The notes below the pieces were generated by a model. That model was not told where the DNA came from. It saw only the letters and a program-made list of their open reading frames with translations, and searched no databases. Below, in pieces: positions 46,137 to 58,315 of a stretch of DNA of 64,000 nt; within the stretch, counting starts at the first letter, position 1; every line of letters starts with the position of its first letter. The position numbers were made by a program, and so were the translations under genes. Origin of the DNA: Cryptomeria japonica (Eukaryota; Streptophyta; Pinopsida; Cupressales; Cupressaceae); NCBI RefSeq assembly GCF_030272615.1, contig NC_081415.1:628471240-628535239 (forward strand), in the 5' to 3' direction.

Positions 46137-47233
46137 TGATGAATACTAAGAGGGGGGGGGGGTGAATTAGTATGCCAAAAATCAATGTACTTAAACACTT
46201 TGCTAGACTAACAGTAAACTGGTAAAACAATTTAGCAGACAAACCGGTTAGCACACATGCAAACCAAATAGAAAATAATTCATTCACCCATAGAAGCACA
46301 AACACCATAACACAAGAGATTTTGATGTGGAAACCCAAATGGGAAAAACCACGGTGAGATGGAACTCACAAGTAACTATCTGCAGAATAGGAACCAGACC
46401 GGTTAAGGTCAGATTAGTTAAGGTCATACAATATTATTTACCAGAATAGATCCTATTAGGAATCTCAATCTCTGTTAGGAGATAAGTCCAATTAAAGACT
46501 ACCTTGCTAGAGGATTTTATATCCACAGATGTGAACCACCTTGTTAAAGGATTTACAAAAGGCTTTTGGGCCTACTTGGTTAAGGGTTTCAGACTTGTCA
46601 AAGATGTGAGTAATCAACAAGTGAGTGATCTAGCTAATAGCATAGATTGCTTGGTTAGATCCTTGATAGCTCATTCCTAATGCATTCCAGCATTACTTTA
46701 GTCTTCTACACATTCACACTCTCTCTAACTCATCAACCACCTTGAACCCTAGCAACAACCTAAAACCGTAGACATGATGTCCTTATAAAGGAATCTGATT
46801 TCATGTCGGTCCAATAGGATTACAGTACAATTTCCTAGATTCAATGCAACTAGACATATTCTATAACATGACACAAAAACACTGTTGAAGTGTCGGCAAT
46901 GCCAAACAATCAGTGGATGGTAACTCATCACAAAGTATTACCGATTCATACAAAATACCGGTTGCCAGTTTGTCAAAAATGAAGACTGGGAAATATGTGT
47001 TCTGCCACTTTGATCCTTCATACTGCTTGAGATCTTTGAACCACCTGGGGTCTACATACTACTTCAGATTGGTAATCACTTTCTGCAAAACACCAATAGT
47101 CTAAGGACTATAATGCATCATACTGGTTGGGAACAATTTCCGGTTGAGCATAACTCATACATATAAAAGTGATCTCAATGCAAGTGTGTGTCCATCAATG
47201 ACAATCACAACATAATCATAAAAAATGCCAACA
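46137..47233 (-). repeat. 3' LTR of E
   Basis: On the minus strand it begins TGTTGGCATTTTT next to a polypurine tract and ends CTTAGTATTCATCA, preceded by a C-run. A TATA-like motif TTTATAAG lies near 46783-46790 (minus). Confidence 0.85.
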
Positions 47234-47436
47234 ATCTCCCCCTTTGGCATTGATGACAACACTTAGGAAATTTTGACATCTAACTATTTTACAACTAAAA
47301 TATGCCATAATCAAAATTACTCCCCCTGAGCATATACACTATCTCTTTTGCAGAAAATACAATGTATAATACTTTATAACAGAAATAACATGAAAGTATA
47401 CATCAAATCATTCAAAATTTATACTTCTCCCCCTTT
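47234..47436 (-). other. Three polypurine tracts of E
   Basis: CTCCCCCT on the plus strand (AGGGGGAG on the minus) occurs at 47236, 47320 and 47427. The first abuts the 3' LTR and is the likely plus-strand primer; the other two are upstream copies, as described for Sireviruses. Confidence 0.7.
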
Positions 47437-47501
47437 GCCAACAATGACAACAAAATATTACAGACCAACCCCTGTTTCATTAGTATTAAAAGAATAAGAG
47501 T

Positions 47502-50500
47502 TTATGACAATAAGGAATAAAACTTGTCAAAAACTAATTTTAAGTCTTGCAAAAATTGTTTCATAGATAAGGACCAAGACTCAAGTAGGGAGGTAGCCAC
47601 TTCTTTCTTTGTCTGCATCTAGGAGACCTGTTCTTCCATGGCATCTATTGTGCTCATCTCTTGAGTCATCGTTAAGGCATCTAGATTGAGATAACATTTC
47701 TGAAGTATCTGCAGGCGTGGGAGTAGAACCAGTTGGAGTTCCTGCAAATCTCGAGTCCGGTTGCTGATTTCCAACTCTATTTTGGCAGACTGGATATGAA
47801 ACTAGTGAACGGTTTATCCATAAGCTGTAAAAGAGTCATACGACGGCTTGAAGGTGCTCATATATAACTGCAAGTTAGTTTGTAGCTTTTGCTTCTATAC
47901 AAGCACATCATCACAGAAGAGATGGGGTTGGCAAATCTTACTCAGTAGTAGATTCCCCTCATCCAGAGCATTCCTTATGTCTTTTTGTGCTTTTTCCAGA
48001 TCGCTCCGGAGCTCATTTAGCTTCTTCACCAGGGCAATTTTGAGAGCCTTTTGATGCTCTTTCTTGGCATTTGCCTCAGCTACCTCTTCTAGGCTCTGCA
48101 CCTGATCATCCACTACGGTGCATAGGAGCTTCAATTGTGCCAATGATGAATTAGTATTGGGAGGTTTGTGCCGAGTAACAAACTGGTAAGAGTGTCCACC
48201 GCAGCTTGGATCACATCTTGCTCCTTCTTCCTCCTTAACACTTCAAGGTGTTCTTGAGAAACCTTAATGCTTTGTAGCAGCTTCATTTCATTGGCAGACT
48301 AGAGGTCAATAGGACTGGTGAGGTCAGCCAGTTTGGCTTGACTACTGGTTGCCTTTGGAGTCTCCATCTGAGTGCTTTTTGCCGCTTCTCCTTTCTCTGT
48401 AGCTCTTAACTTTTCCTCTTCAGTCTTTTTCTTTTCCTCTTCTTCTGTTTGCCTTTTCTCTTCTTTCCTCTACTTCTCTTCTTCTTCATCCTTTTTCCTC
48501 TGCTCCTCTTCCTACTGCTTCTTCTCCTCTTCCTTTTTCTTTTCTTCATCTTTTCGCTTCTTTTCTTCTTCATTCTTCTTCTTCTCCTCTTTCTTCTTCC
48601 TCTTCTCCTCTTCATCCTTCTTCTTTACCTCTTCTTTCTTTCTCTTCTCCTCTTCATCCTTCTTCTTCTTCTCCTCTTCCTTTTTCTTCTTCTCCTCTTC
48701 ATCCTTCTTCTTCTTCTCCTCTTCCTTTTTCTTCTTCTCCTCTTCTTCCTTCTTCTTCTTCTTCTCCTCTTCCTTTTTCCTCTTCTCCTCTTCATCCTTC
48801 TTTTTCTCCTTCTCTGCTTCCTTTCTCTTCTCCTCTTCTTTATCCTCCTCTACTTTCTTCTTCTCTGCTTGCTTCTTTGCTTCCTCCTTTTTGTCTTCTG
48901 CTTCCTTTTTCTTTTCTACCTGTTCTGCTTGCTTCTCCTATCCTGTTGCTTCTGATGGTGTATCCTAAGCAACATCCTCTACATCCAGAGCATTGACATC
49001 AATAGTGTCTATAGGTTTAGTAACTGAGTTTCCTTCATTATCAAACACTTCATCTAGTTTTGTTATTGCCGGTTCTTGCTCAGCCTTCCTATTGGCTTCA
49101 GCCACTTGATGCATCTTAAGAGCTTCTTGAGCAAGAGTGTGTGTATTCTTGATCACTTCTTGACCCTTTCCATCCAGTAACAGGAGTCTTCTTCTTTTCA
49201 TGAAGAAGAGGCCTTTGTATTTATTCATAACTTTGAAAAGTTCTGAATTTGATACATCAGGAAAATGTTCAGCAAAAATTTTCTCTCTCATTTTCTGTTC
49301 CTTTTCTATGGCAATGTGGCATTTATTGTCTAAAGAATTATACAAAGAATCCGGTGTCTCAGATCTAATTTTTGAAGGCGACTGATCATTAACACATAAA
49401 TACTTAATGATTTCTTGTTCAACTGCTTCCTTTTCATCATCATTGAAATCATCAAAACAATCAATCAAATCATTCAACACTTTTCTCCTAATATTTTTGA
49501 TAGTTCTTTGACAATGTGTCAAAGGTTTGTAGGAAGAAATGTCAATATTTACTGGTGCAGATGATGCCAGTTCATTCTTTGTCTTTTTCTTTGCTTGTCT
49601 TGTCTTCTTGGGTTTTTCCTTAGACACAGTTTCTTCTGAGTCCGGTGAGTTATTCCTTGTCTTCTTCTTCCTCTCGAAGACTTTGGTAGGTGCCGCTTCC
49701 GGTTTCTTCTTTGTAGGTGACCACTTGGTCACTTTGGGACTGGCTGTAGTAACTAGTGCCGATGCCGAAGGCACTGCTTTTCCTTTCTTTTCAGGAGGTT
49801 CTACAACTGGTGCAACCCTTTCCAGATAGGTTCCAGTTCTCTTTGCCTTAGGATCAAAGGGTGAGGCGATTAGGGTAGAAGCATACCCATCCAGCATATC
49901 ATACATCACCTCATAGCCCATAGGCTTTACTTCTTCCTGTCTGGGCTCAACGACCTCCATTATGCATTCATCCACATTGATGATAAAGCATATATCCTCT
50001 TCATATTTCTTGACAATGTCACTAGATATCCTTATCCTTTGGCTCATCTTGTGCTTAAACTCATCAAAGTACTTGTTCAGAACTTCAAGGTAACCGGTTT
50101 CAACTACTTGCAGGCTCTCTTTGATCTGCTTGGTAACCGGTTGGTTGGCAGACCATTGAATATCTCCAACTCCTGAGAAATAACCTTGGAAGTAGAAGAA
50201 TAACCCTACCAGTAGTTGTCCAAACTTGAATCTTAGTGCATTATCCTGTTTGATTGACTTAAGATTCAACATAAGTTGTCTTTGCATACAGGTGCACAGA
50301 TCAAACGATGCATCTTCTTTGATCATCCGGTAAGCGGCATTTACCGCTGCAATAGATACAGAGTTAATTCTGTTGGCAGAGAACATCTGGTAGCCTATCA
50401 CCATGTAGGCATACTTGACTAGATCATCCTTGATTGAGTTTATGGTCATGCCACGTGAGTCGCTTACTGAACCAGTGAGATTGGACATTTCTGTCTTGCT

Positions 50501-50923
50501 GACCTTCCTTAGGGTTGGCACTTCCCCTGTATTGCAGAAACTGCTGATGACATGAATCACTTCCAGTGTGATATCATGTGTTCTCTCAAGATACATCTTG
50601 TCACAGTGAACTCTGCTTAGAATGATTCTAATGTGGTCATCTGTGAAATCCTCTAGGAAGCAAACCGCATTGTGAAGTTTCTTCTTCTCCAAAATGCTAT
50701 ACTTCGGTTTGATCTTTTTATCCTTCCCACAAAATAGACCTAGCTGAGAATGGATCACAAGAGACCCTAGGTCTTCAATTTTGCATTCTATATAATCAGA
50801 AATGCCTTCTTCCACTATCACACTAGCTGGTACTTGAGACAAGGCATTATATTTTGACTTTCGTTGTATGAAATCCATAGAATTGACAGTAGCACTAGAA
50901 CTATCATGAGATGTAGAAGCCAT
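47502..50923 (-). pseudogene. Giant ORF of E, about 1,140 codons, unknown protein
   Basis: The likely start is ATG 50923 (MASTSHDSSSATVNS). The first 652 codons are uninterrupted to TAG 48965-48967. The same frame then continues through a long Lys/Glu-rich segment (units like EEEKKKKEEEKRKK, about 48400-48930). After a one-base shift near 48190 it ends at TAA 47502-47504, with TAG/TAA at about 47895, 47817, 47808 and 47613. The N-terminal 400 residues look globular (IECKIEDLGSLVIHSQLGLF, INSVSIAAVNAAYRMI). Then come a Ser/Pro/Lys linker (KWSPTKKKPEAAP), a further helical part (LTHCQRTIKNIRRKVL) and the coiled coil. No enzyme motif is visible. It lies where a Sirevirus with pol deleted would keep its 3' env-like ORF; I cannot prove that homology. 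Confidence 0.6.
48400..48930 (-). repeat. Low-complexity Lys/Glu-rich coding segment of E
   Basis: On the plus strand this is TTCTTCTTCTCCTCTTCC-type sequence. On the minus strand it encodes charged repeats of the EEEKKKK type, likely a long helix. Phe/Ser-rich and Leu-rich plus-strand frames here are antisense artefacts. Confidence 0.8.
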
Positions 50924-51348
50924 GAAAAATAGAAAAGTCAAGAAATACCTTTCGAAAATCAAGAATTTAGGGCTTGCAAATTCCACTTCACCTTCCACTT
51001 CGTCGGTTGCTGAATCACCGCTTTGAGTTCTTCTCTTGACTGTTTGATATTTTCTTCTGAATCTTCTTCAGGGTTTCGAGATTTCTTTGAATTGCAACAC
51101 AAATCACTTTTTCTTTTCTCTGCACTTGAAAAACTTCTTCGCTCGAAAAATGATATTGAGAAATGATTTAAAAATTCCTTTTAAACATATTCCTCACCTA
51201 CCGTAATAAATGCTCCACCATTAGGGCGTAAACCCTAATTTGCCTATTACCATTTCTGGTCTTCTACCAAATGACAGGTATCACATACCGGTGTAAATTG
51301 GGGGTTCGTAGTGTTTCACCATTTTCTGCCCCTAAGCTTTTCTGATGC
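50924..51348 (-). other. Gag-to-ORF junction of E (pol-deletion site)
   Basis: About 425 non-coding bases lie between the gag end (51349) and the giant ORF start. All pol genes expected here in an autonomous Copia element are missing. Confidence 0.5.
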
Positions 51349-52638
51349 TTAGTTTGCCGGTTCAGTTATTTCCACACTTGGTGTAGAAACTGGTTCTTCT
51401 TGCAACACTGCTGGTTTCTTCTTCCAGGTTTTGTTCATATCCGCTTGAACAATGTCAATATCAATCTTTCCTTCAGGAGTGACCGGTATGTCATCCGATA
51501 TGTTCTTTCTTGTTCTGCAGAATCTGGCAATGTAACCCGGTTTGTTGCAATGATAGCAGACCATTCCAAGTGCTCTCCAAGGTCCATTATTCATGTTACC
51601 ATTCTTCCTCCTGCATGTTGCAGTTGTGTGACCATGACCATGATAGATCAAATAGTTTTCTCTCCATCTGATTGCTGCTTGATAGCCACCGCTTCTTGAC
51701 TGATGATTAAAGGTATTAAACCAGTTGTGATTCCAGTTCACAAGTGGTTCCAGACCAACTCCTTGAGTCCTCTAAGGATATCTTCTAGCGTTGTTCATAA
51801 TAGACTTGCATTCAGATGCTCTATGCCAAAACTTGTTGCATGGATAGTAGTTACCATTGAATCTATAGGATCTAGGCTTATCATTTAGAAAATAAGGAAA
51901 ATTATTGTAAGCCTTACTCCTACACACATTGGCAGTATGTCCTTCTTTAAGACAGTTAAAGAAAACATGTTTAAACTTTTGCTTACCTTTATCCTTTTAT
52001 ACCAGTTGTTTCTTCGATGCTCCAACATTTGTACCAGAGGTCTCACCTTCCTCATGACCAGAATAACCAAGTCCATCAATATTCTTGACAGGTTTGGCAG
52101 ATTCAAGCTTTTTCTCTAGCTTAACAGTACTCTTGTTGAACTTAGCAAGTATTTCCTTTGACTCAGAGAGTTCTTTGGAAATAGCAGCATTTGTTTCCAT
52201 CAGGTTTGCATTCTTAGAGATGGTCATGTTCAGTTCTCCTTGCATGTCTTCCTTTTCCACTTTGCTCACATGGAGTTGAGTAGTTAGGGCACTGATCTCT
52301 TGCTTCAACTTGGAGATTTCATGATCTTTATCTTTTACCAGATCTTCAGCTTTCCTCCAGTTCTCAAGCTCTTGGCACATTTAGATAGTCAGTCCTTCCA
52401 ACTCCTTTCTCAGGTTGGAATTGGATTCATTCAACTTTTCTACTTCTTGGATTAGGGCTTCCATGTCCGCTTTATCAGAAGAACTATTTTCAGATAGCTC
52501 CATCATCTTTTCAGCATGTTCTCTCCTTTTTGCTTGAGATGCCTTATATTTGACCATAAGATCATCATAGGCTTGCTCAGATTGAGTGAGCCGATGATTA
52601 AGTTCCCTTAATGTGTATTCCCACATATCTCTTTCCAA
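51349..52638 (-). pseudogene. Gag remnant of E: coiled coil plus knuckle cluster
   Basis: The frame opens at 52638, about 25 bases after the PBS, so the usual Copia capsid domain is absent. The first 200 residues form a clear coiled coil (LNHRLTQSEQAYDDLM, ISKELSESKEILAKF), with a TAG at 52381. From 51962 to 51515 there are four knuckle-like motifs: NCLKEGHTANVC, PCNKFWHRASEC, YHGHGHTTATC and CYHCNKPGYIARFC. Each lacks at least one ligand; the missing residue reads Phe or Tyr. The gag end is TAA 51349-51351. Multi-knuckle Gags with coiled coils are known in Sireviruses. Confidence 0.7.
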
Positions 52639-52662
52639 GTGGTTAAACTTATAGAAAGGTAG

Positions 52663-52674
52663 GCTCTGATACCA
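52663..52674 (-). other. Primer-binding site of E
   Basis: The minus strand reads TGGTATCAGAGC two bases after the LTR, the initiator tRNA-Met PBS. Confidence 0.85.
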
Positions 52675-52676
52675 AT

Positions 52677-53781
52677 TGATGAATACTAAGAGGGGGGGGG
52701 TGGATTAGTATGCCAAAAATCAATGTACTTAAACACTTTGCTAGACTAACAGTAAACTGGTAAAACAGTTTAGCAGACAAACCAGTTAGACACATGCAAA
52801 CCAAATAGAAAATAATGCATTCACCCACAGAAGCACAAACACTATAACACAAGAGATTTTGATGTGGAAACCCAAATGGGAAAAACCATGGTGAGATGGA
52901 ACTCACAAGTAACTATCTGCAGAATAGGAACTAGACTGGTTAAGGTCATACAATGTTCTTTACCAGAATAGATCCTATTAGGAATCTCAATCTCTGTTAG
53001 GAGATAAGTCTAATTAAAGACTACCTTGCTAGAGGATTTTAGATCTATAGATGTGAACTACCTTGTTAGAGGATTTACAAAAGGCTTTTGGGCATACCCG
53101 GTTCAGGGCTTCAGACTTGTCGAAGATGTGAGTAATCAACAAGTGAGTGATCTAGCTAATAGCATAGAATTCTTGGTTAGATCCTTGATAGCTCATTCCT
53201 AATGCATTCCAACATTACTTTAGTCTTCTACACATTCACACTCTCTCTAACTCATCAACCACCTTGAACCCTAGCAACAACCTAAAACCCTAGACATGAT
53301 GTCCTTATAAAGGAATCTGATTTCATGTCGGTCCAATAGGATTACAATACAATTTCCTAGATTCAATGCATCTAGACATATTCTATAACATGACACAAAA
53401 AGCACCGTTGAAGTGTCAGCACCACCAAACAATCGGTGGATGGTAACTCATCACAAAATTCCAGTTGGCAACTCATCACAAAGTATTAATGTTTCATACA
53501 AAATACCGGTTGCCGGTTTGTCAAAAATGAAGACTGGGAATATGTGTTCTACCGCTTTGATCCTCTGTACCGCTTGAGATCCTCAAACCACTTGGGGTCT
53601 ACATACGGCTTCAAATTGGTAATCACTTTTTTGCAAAACACCAATAGTCTAAGGACTATAATGCATTATACCAGTTGGGAACAATTGCCAGTTGAGCATA
53701 ACTCATACATATAAAAGTGATCTCAATGCAAGTGTGTGTCCATCAATGACAATCACAACATAATCATAAAAAATGCCAACA
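52677..53781 (-). repeat. 5' LTR of E
   Basis: Plus-strand ends are TGATGAATACTAAG and AAAATGCCAACA, pairing with 46137-47233. It has an extra duplicated piece near 53440-53490 (two AACTCATCACAAA copies) and lacks about 15 bp present in the other LTR near 46400. Confidence 0.85.
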
Positions 53782-53786
53782 ATCTT

Positions 53787-54693
53787 TGATGAATTGCATA
53801 AGTGGTGTTGGTGCATCTTCTGATGGAGTTTCAGGATGCTGTTGGTAATTATGCTCAAGACTTGGCAGATGGAGATCATTGTTGAAGCGTGTGGACCTAT
53901 ACTTGGTCCTAGTTGATCTAGGTTATGGACTAACTTTAATATAACATGTGGATATGACCTATTGTTGTATTTTCGGGATGTCTTATGTGTTGATATTATT
54001 TGTTTGGTCTAAGGATGACATGGTTTGTAATTATGTAATCGGTTTATTGTCTGGTGGCTGACTTGATTGTTTATGGTCGAGGGTTTGTATAAATATATGT
54101 AAGATCTCATTATAGATCATCATGGTTAATGTAAGAGGTTATGGTCAAGGAATGTAATGTGAAAATAATGTAATATTATTCAGACAAAGGAGTTGGTCGA
54201 TTATTGGAGATCGAATTGGGTTTATATAAGAGGATTTAGTCCTCCTGTATTGAGCTTAACCAGAACTGTACTCAAACATAAAAGATGCTATCTTTCATAG
54301 TTCAACACTTCTTTGGATTGTAGTCTGGATTTATATGTAGTCAGTGAGGATCCTTTTGTGATGAGTAGTGTGCTCTAGGTTGTTGGCCTTCCTGCAAGTG
54401 CAGGCCCCTTTGTTTTAATTCACATACTTACTACAAAAGTATTATCAGACTGTGGGTAGGCTTCCCACCGTGGTTTTTCCCTTTACCGGGTTTTCCACAT
54501 ACAAATCTTGGTGTTGTGTTGATGGCTTTTATTCTATGATTATTGTTTATGCTTAATTGGATTAACTGCTATTCCGGTATTATTATTTTGGGTTACGGTA
54601 TTCAAGTTTAAATTGATAATACTTCTGATAATCTATGACAACTGATTCACCCCCCCCTCTTAGTTGTCTTTTGATTATCTGAACTGTCTAACA
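53787..54693 (+). repeat. 5' LTR of F, second part
   Basis: It resumes TGATGAATTGCATAAG exactly after the E TSD (ATCTT, 53782-53786) and ends CTGAACTGTCTAACA. A TATA motif TATAAATA lies near 54091. CACCCCCCCCTCTTAG precedes the LTR end. Confidence 0.85.
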
Positions 54694-54694
54694 T

Positions 54695-54706
54695 TGGTAT
54701 CAAAGC
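54695..54706 (+). other. Primer-binding site of F
   Basis: TGGTATCAAAGC directly follows the LTR; one base differs from the usual TGGTATCAGAGC. Confidence 0.75.
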
Positions 54707-54750
54707 TTTGGTCCTCTCTGTAGAAAGCTTAATTGCTTGAGGAAGATCCT

Positions 54751-55793
54751 ATGGGGACTAATAATTCAAGTTCATCTAGTTCTTTTGGAGCTATCTTTCG
54801 AAGGGATATACGGAGGCTTGAAGGAAAAAAATACACAATATGAAATATTTGGATGGAGGCTCATCTAAGATGTCTTGGCAAGGAGATTTGGGAGATCACA
54901 TAGAATGGTGTCACACTCTTTAATTCAGGATCTGGAGATCCTCCTCTGGAAAACCTGACAAGGAGCTTGAGAATGATTGTAGAGCAAGAGAAGCCCTCTT
55001 GTGTGCACTTTCTGATCAGCAAATAATGAGATTAACAGTCAAATCATCTAGAAAGACTATATGGGATAAGTTGCAGACTCTTAATGAAGGTGACCCTACA
55101 GTGAAGATTGCTAAACTTGATGGTTACCGGGTGATATATGAAAACTTGAAAATGGAAGAAGATGAAAGGATTACTGCATTCATGAAAAGCGTAAATGAGA
55201 TTGTTATGGGAATTCAATATTGTGGTGGAACTCTGAGTGAAGATGAAATTGTTTCTAAAGCCCTGAGAGCCCTACCACCGACTTACAAAATGAAGGCTAC
55301 TGCTATCAATAAGTTGAGAAAAATGGATAATACATTTGTCAACAAAGATACTTTGGTTGGGAAACTATCTACTTTTGAGCTTGAGGAATTTGGACCTTTT
55401 GGAGCTCTAAAGATTGAACCTTCTTTTCATGCATCTAGATCTACAGTTGGTAAGCAAGACTGGAAAGCCTTATATACAAAATAATTTGAAGATATGAAGA
55501 GAGAAGATGATTAGTTTGAGAAACTTGAAGCACTATTTGTTAGAAGAGTACCAAAAGGATTGGTAGGAAGTAAATATGAAGGAAAAACACCTTTTAAATG
55601 TTTTGCATATAATAAGATTGGTCATTTTGCATCTAGATGTCCTAAAAGGAATTCTAGATTTGAAGAAAGAGTTAAGCGATCATTTAAGCCTAACCTTGGA
55701 TATCAGAACAAGTATAGATTCAAGAAAAAATGGAGTCAAATCATGCTACTAATTCAGATGAGGAAGGCATTACTAATTCAGATGATGAACTGA
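54751..55793 (+). pseudogene. Gag of F
   Basis: The ATG at 54751 aligns with the gag start of J. Stops and a one-base deletion near 54958 disrupt the start. From 54999 the frame carries a UBN2-type Copia Gag (KTIWDKLQTLNEGD, MEEDERITAFMKSVNEIV, VSKALRALPPTYK), with TAA 55482 and TAG 55512. The knuckle CFAYNKIGHFASRC (about 55599-55640) has its second Cys changed to Tyr. The protein would form the particle. J (62859-63788) encodes the same Gag with fewer stops. Confidence 0.8.
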
Positions 55794-58235
55794 TAGAAGA
55801 CTCCACTAGTGGATCCAACAATGGGAAGGAATGGGTGTTCCTAGCTATCAAGGAAGATGATCCGACACTGGAAGAGAATGTACCTGAGGAGAAGGCACTT
55901 GCTGCTAAAATTGAGGACAAGGATGAATGGGTAATTGATAGTGGTTGTTCACATCATATGACTAGAGATAAAGGGAAGTTTCTATCTTTTCAAGAATTTG
56001 ATGGTGGACTAGTTAGATTTGGAGATGACAAGGCATGTATGATCAAGGGAAAAGGAACTATATCATTGGATGGTAAGAAAAATACTGACAATTTTTATTA
56101 TGTTGAAGGTTTGAAGCATAATCTTTTGAGTGTAGGACAATTGGTAGATAAGGGATTTCAATTACAGTTCAAGTATGGAAAATGCAAAATCATTAACAGA
56201 TCTGGCTTGAAGATTGCAATCAGTACACAGACAAAAGGTAGTATATTTCATTTGAACTCTGGTGAGAAGACATGTTTGATTACACAGATTGATGAGAGTT
56301 GGCTAAGACATAAAAGGCTGTGTCATATGAATTTTGATTGCATTATGAATATTAGTTCAACTAAGGCTGTTAGAGATATACCTAAGATTATGACCCTATA
56401 ATCCGGTATGTAAAGAATGTCAAATGGGTAAATAGGCCAGAACCTCTTTTAGGAGTATACAAGATAAATCAAATGGTGTTCTTGATCTTATTCATACTGA
56501 TTTGTGTGGCCCTGCTAGAATTAAAAGTTTTCATGGTGATAGGTATTTCATGCTAGTCATTGATGATTATTCTAGAATGATGTGGGTTACTTTTTTGAGA
56601 GAAAAATATGAAGCATTTGAAAAGTTTAAAATATTTAAGGCTAAAGTGGAAACTGAGATAGGATTGAAGACTACATTTTTAAGATCAGATCATGGTGGAG
56701 AATTCACATCCAGTGAGTTTAATAACTTTTGTGACAAGTATGGTATTAGAAGGTAATTTTTTACTCCCTGGACACCTTAGCAGAATGGAGTTGTGGAAAG
56801 GAAAAACATAACTATCTTGGATGCTAATAGAGCAATGATGATGGAAGCAAATCTTACCTCATATCTATTGGAGAGAAGTAGTGAGTACATCGGTCTACAC
56901 ATTCAACAAAGTGCATATCAAAGGAGAAACCAGTAAGACACCTGATGAATTATGGTTTGGAAATACACATACAGTTAAGTAATTCTAAATTTTTGGTGGT
57001 AAATTTATATCAGGAGAGATGATACTATTGGGAAATTTGATCCTAGATGTGATGAAGGCATATTTCTTGGTTACTCTAATGAAAGAAAAGCATATAGATG
57101 TTATAACAAGAGATTATAGAGAATTGTGGAGAGTTCTAATGTCAAAGTAGATAAGATGAGAAAAAGTCAAATAAGAGTTTATGAGAAGGAACCAGCAGTG
57201 GAATCGATTATATTTGAACTGGTAGCACCTTTACCGGAACAAAGAGTTGAACCAGTTACTCCAGCAACATCAGAGAATTCTATAGTAACTGAAGAACATG
57301 GAAGAGGAACAGAAAGTCAACAAACTTTTAGGTATGTGAGATTGAATCATTCTGAAGATAAAATCATTGGGGATAAAAGCAATTGAGTGATAACAAGAAG
57401 AAGACCGACAACCCATAAGGTATGTTTAATTTCACAAGTTGAACCAATATCAGTAATTCAGGCATGTAAAGATGAACATTGGTTAAAAGCTATGGAAGAA
57501 GAATTAGATCAAATTGAGAAAAATAACACATGGACTTTGGTTCCCTGACCTAAAACTAAAAATGTTATTGGAACTAAATAGGTTTTTAGGAATAAATTGA
57601 ATGAGGATGGTAAAGTTATGAATAATGTTTGTATTGTTTGAAGATTTTAGAGTGATCCTAAAAAAAATCATGAGATGGCAGTGAAAAGGATTTTTAGATA
57701 CTTGCAACGTACATTAGAATATGGCTTATGGTACCCTAAGAATGATAACTTTACTTTATGTTCATATACAGATGCTGACTAGGTTGGAGATGTTGATGAC
57801 TAGGAAAGTACTTCTGGTGGAGCTTTCTTTCTTGGAAAGAAGTTGGTTTCATGGATTAGAAAGAAATAGTCATGTACTTCTTTATCTACTGCTGAAGCTG
57901 AGTATGTTGCTGCTACTACTATGTGTACACAGGTTTTATGGATGAAGCAAATGTTGAAGGATATAAAGATGGATTGTGATGCACTAGTAGTTATTCACTG
58001 TGATAACTCTGCTGGTATTGATATATCAAAGAATCCGATATTTCATTTTAAGACAAAGCACATATCTATCAAGTATAACTTTTTGAAGGAGAAGGTGGAA
58101 GCAAATGAAGTTAGACTAGTTTATGTGAACACTAAAGAGTAGATTGCAGATATTTTCACTAAACCTTTATCCAAGGAATCATTTGAGTATCTAAGAGACA
58201 GATTGGGGGTTTCTACCCTTTCAGTAGAGACTTGA
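55730..58235 (+). pseudogene. Protease-integrase-RNase H of F, RT deleted
   Basis: The frame shifts near 55735. Protease has WVIDSGCSHHMT (about 55927). The gag-pre-integrase region ends LRHKRLCHMNF. Integrase keeps its DDE residues (HTDLCGP near 56498, RSDHGGEF near 56685, NGVVERKN near 56782). The N-terminal RT segment (57463-57640, HWLKAMEEELDQIEKNNTW) runs straight into RNase H at about 57655 (MAVKRIFRYLQRT, YTDAD, STAEAEYVAA, TKHISIKYNFLKE). Most of the RT, including the catalytic F-V-D-D box, is therefore deleted. Many TAG and TGA stops lie throughout. The end is TGA 58233-58235. A dead polyprotein. Confidence 0.85.
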
Positions 58236-58315
58236 TTAATGCGGTTTGGCATCAGTTCAACATGCATTATCAGAGATACTATTCATTCCAACACCGATGT
58301 GGGATGCTACTGCTT

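Larger units (their letters stand above)
46137..53781 (-). mobile_element. Non-autonomous Sirevirus-like element E carrying a giant ORF
   Basis: LTRs 46137-47233 and 52677-53781 are flanked by a perfect TSD ATCTT (46132-46136 and 53782-53786). On the minus strand the order is 5' LTR, PBS, a gag remnant with coiled coil and several knuckles, then one reading frame of about 1,140 codons, then three polypurine tracts and the 3' LTR. Protease, integrase, RT and RNase H are absent. The LTRs differ by roughly 5% by eye. It is the youngest level of the H-F-E nest. Confidence 0.85.

Noticed and set aside
48372-48968. Plus-strand Phe/Ser-rich and Leu-rich frames that look like membrane proteins
   Set aside because: They are the antisense of the Lys/Glu-rich coding segment of E, which is in frame with the giant ORF on the minus strand.
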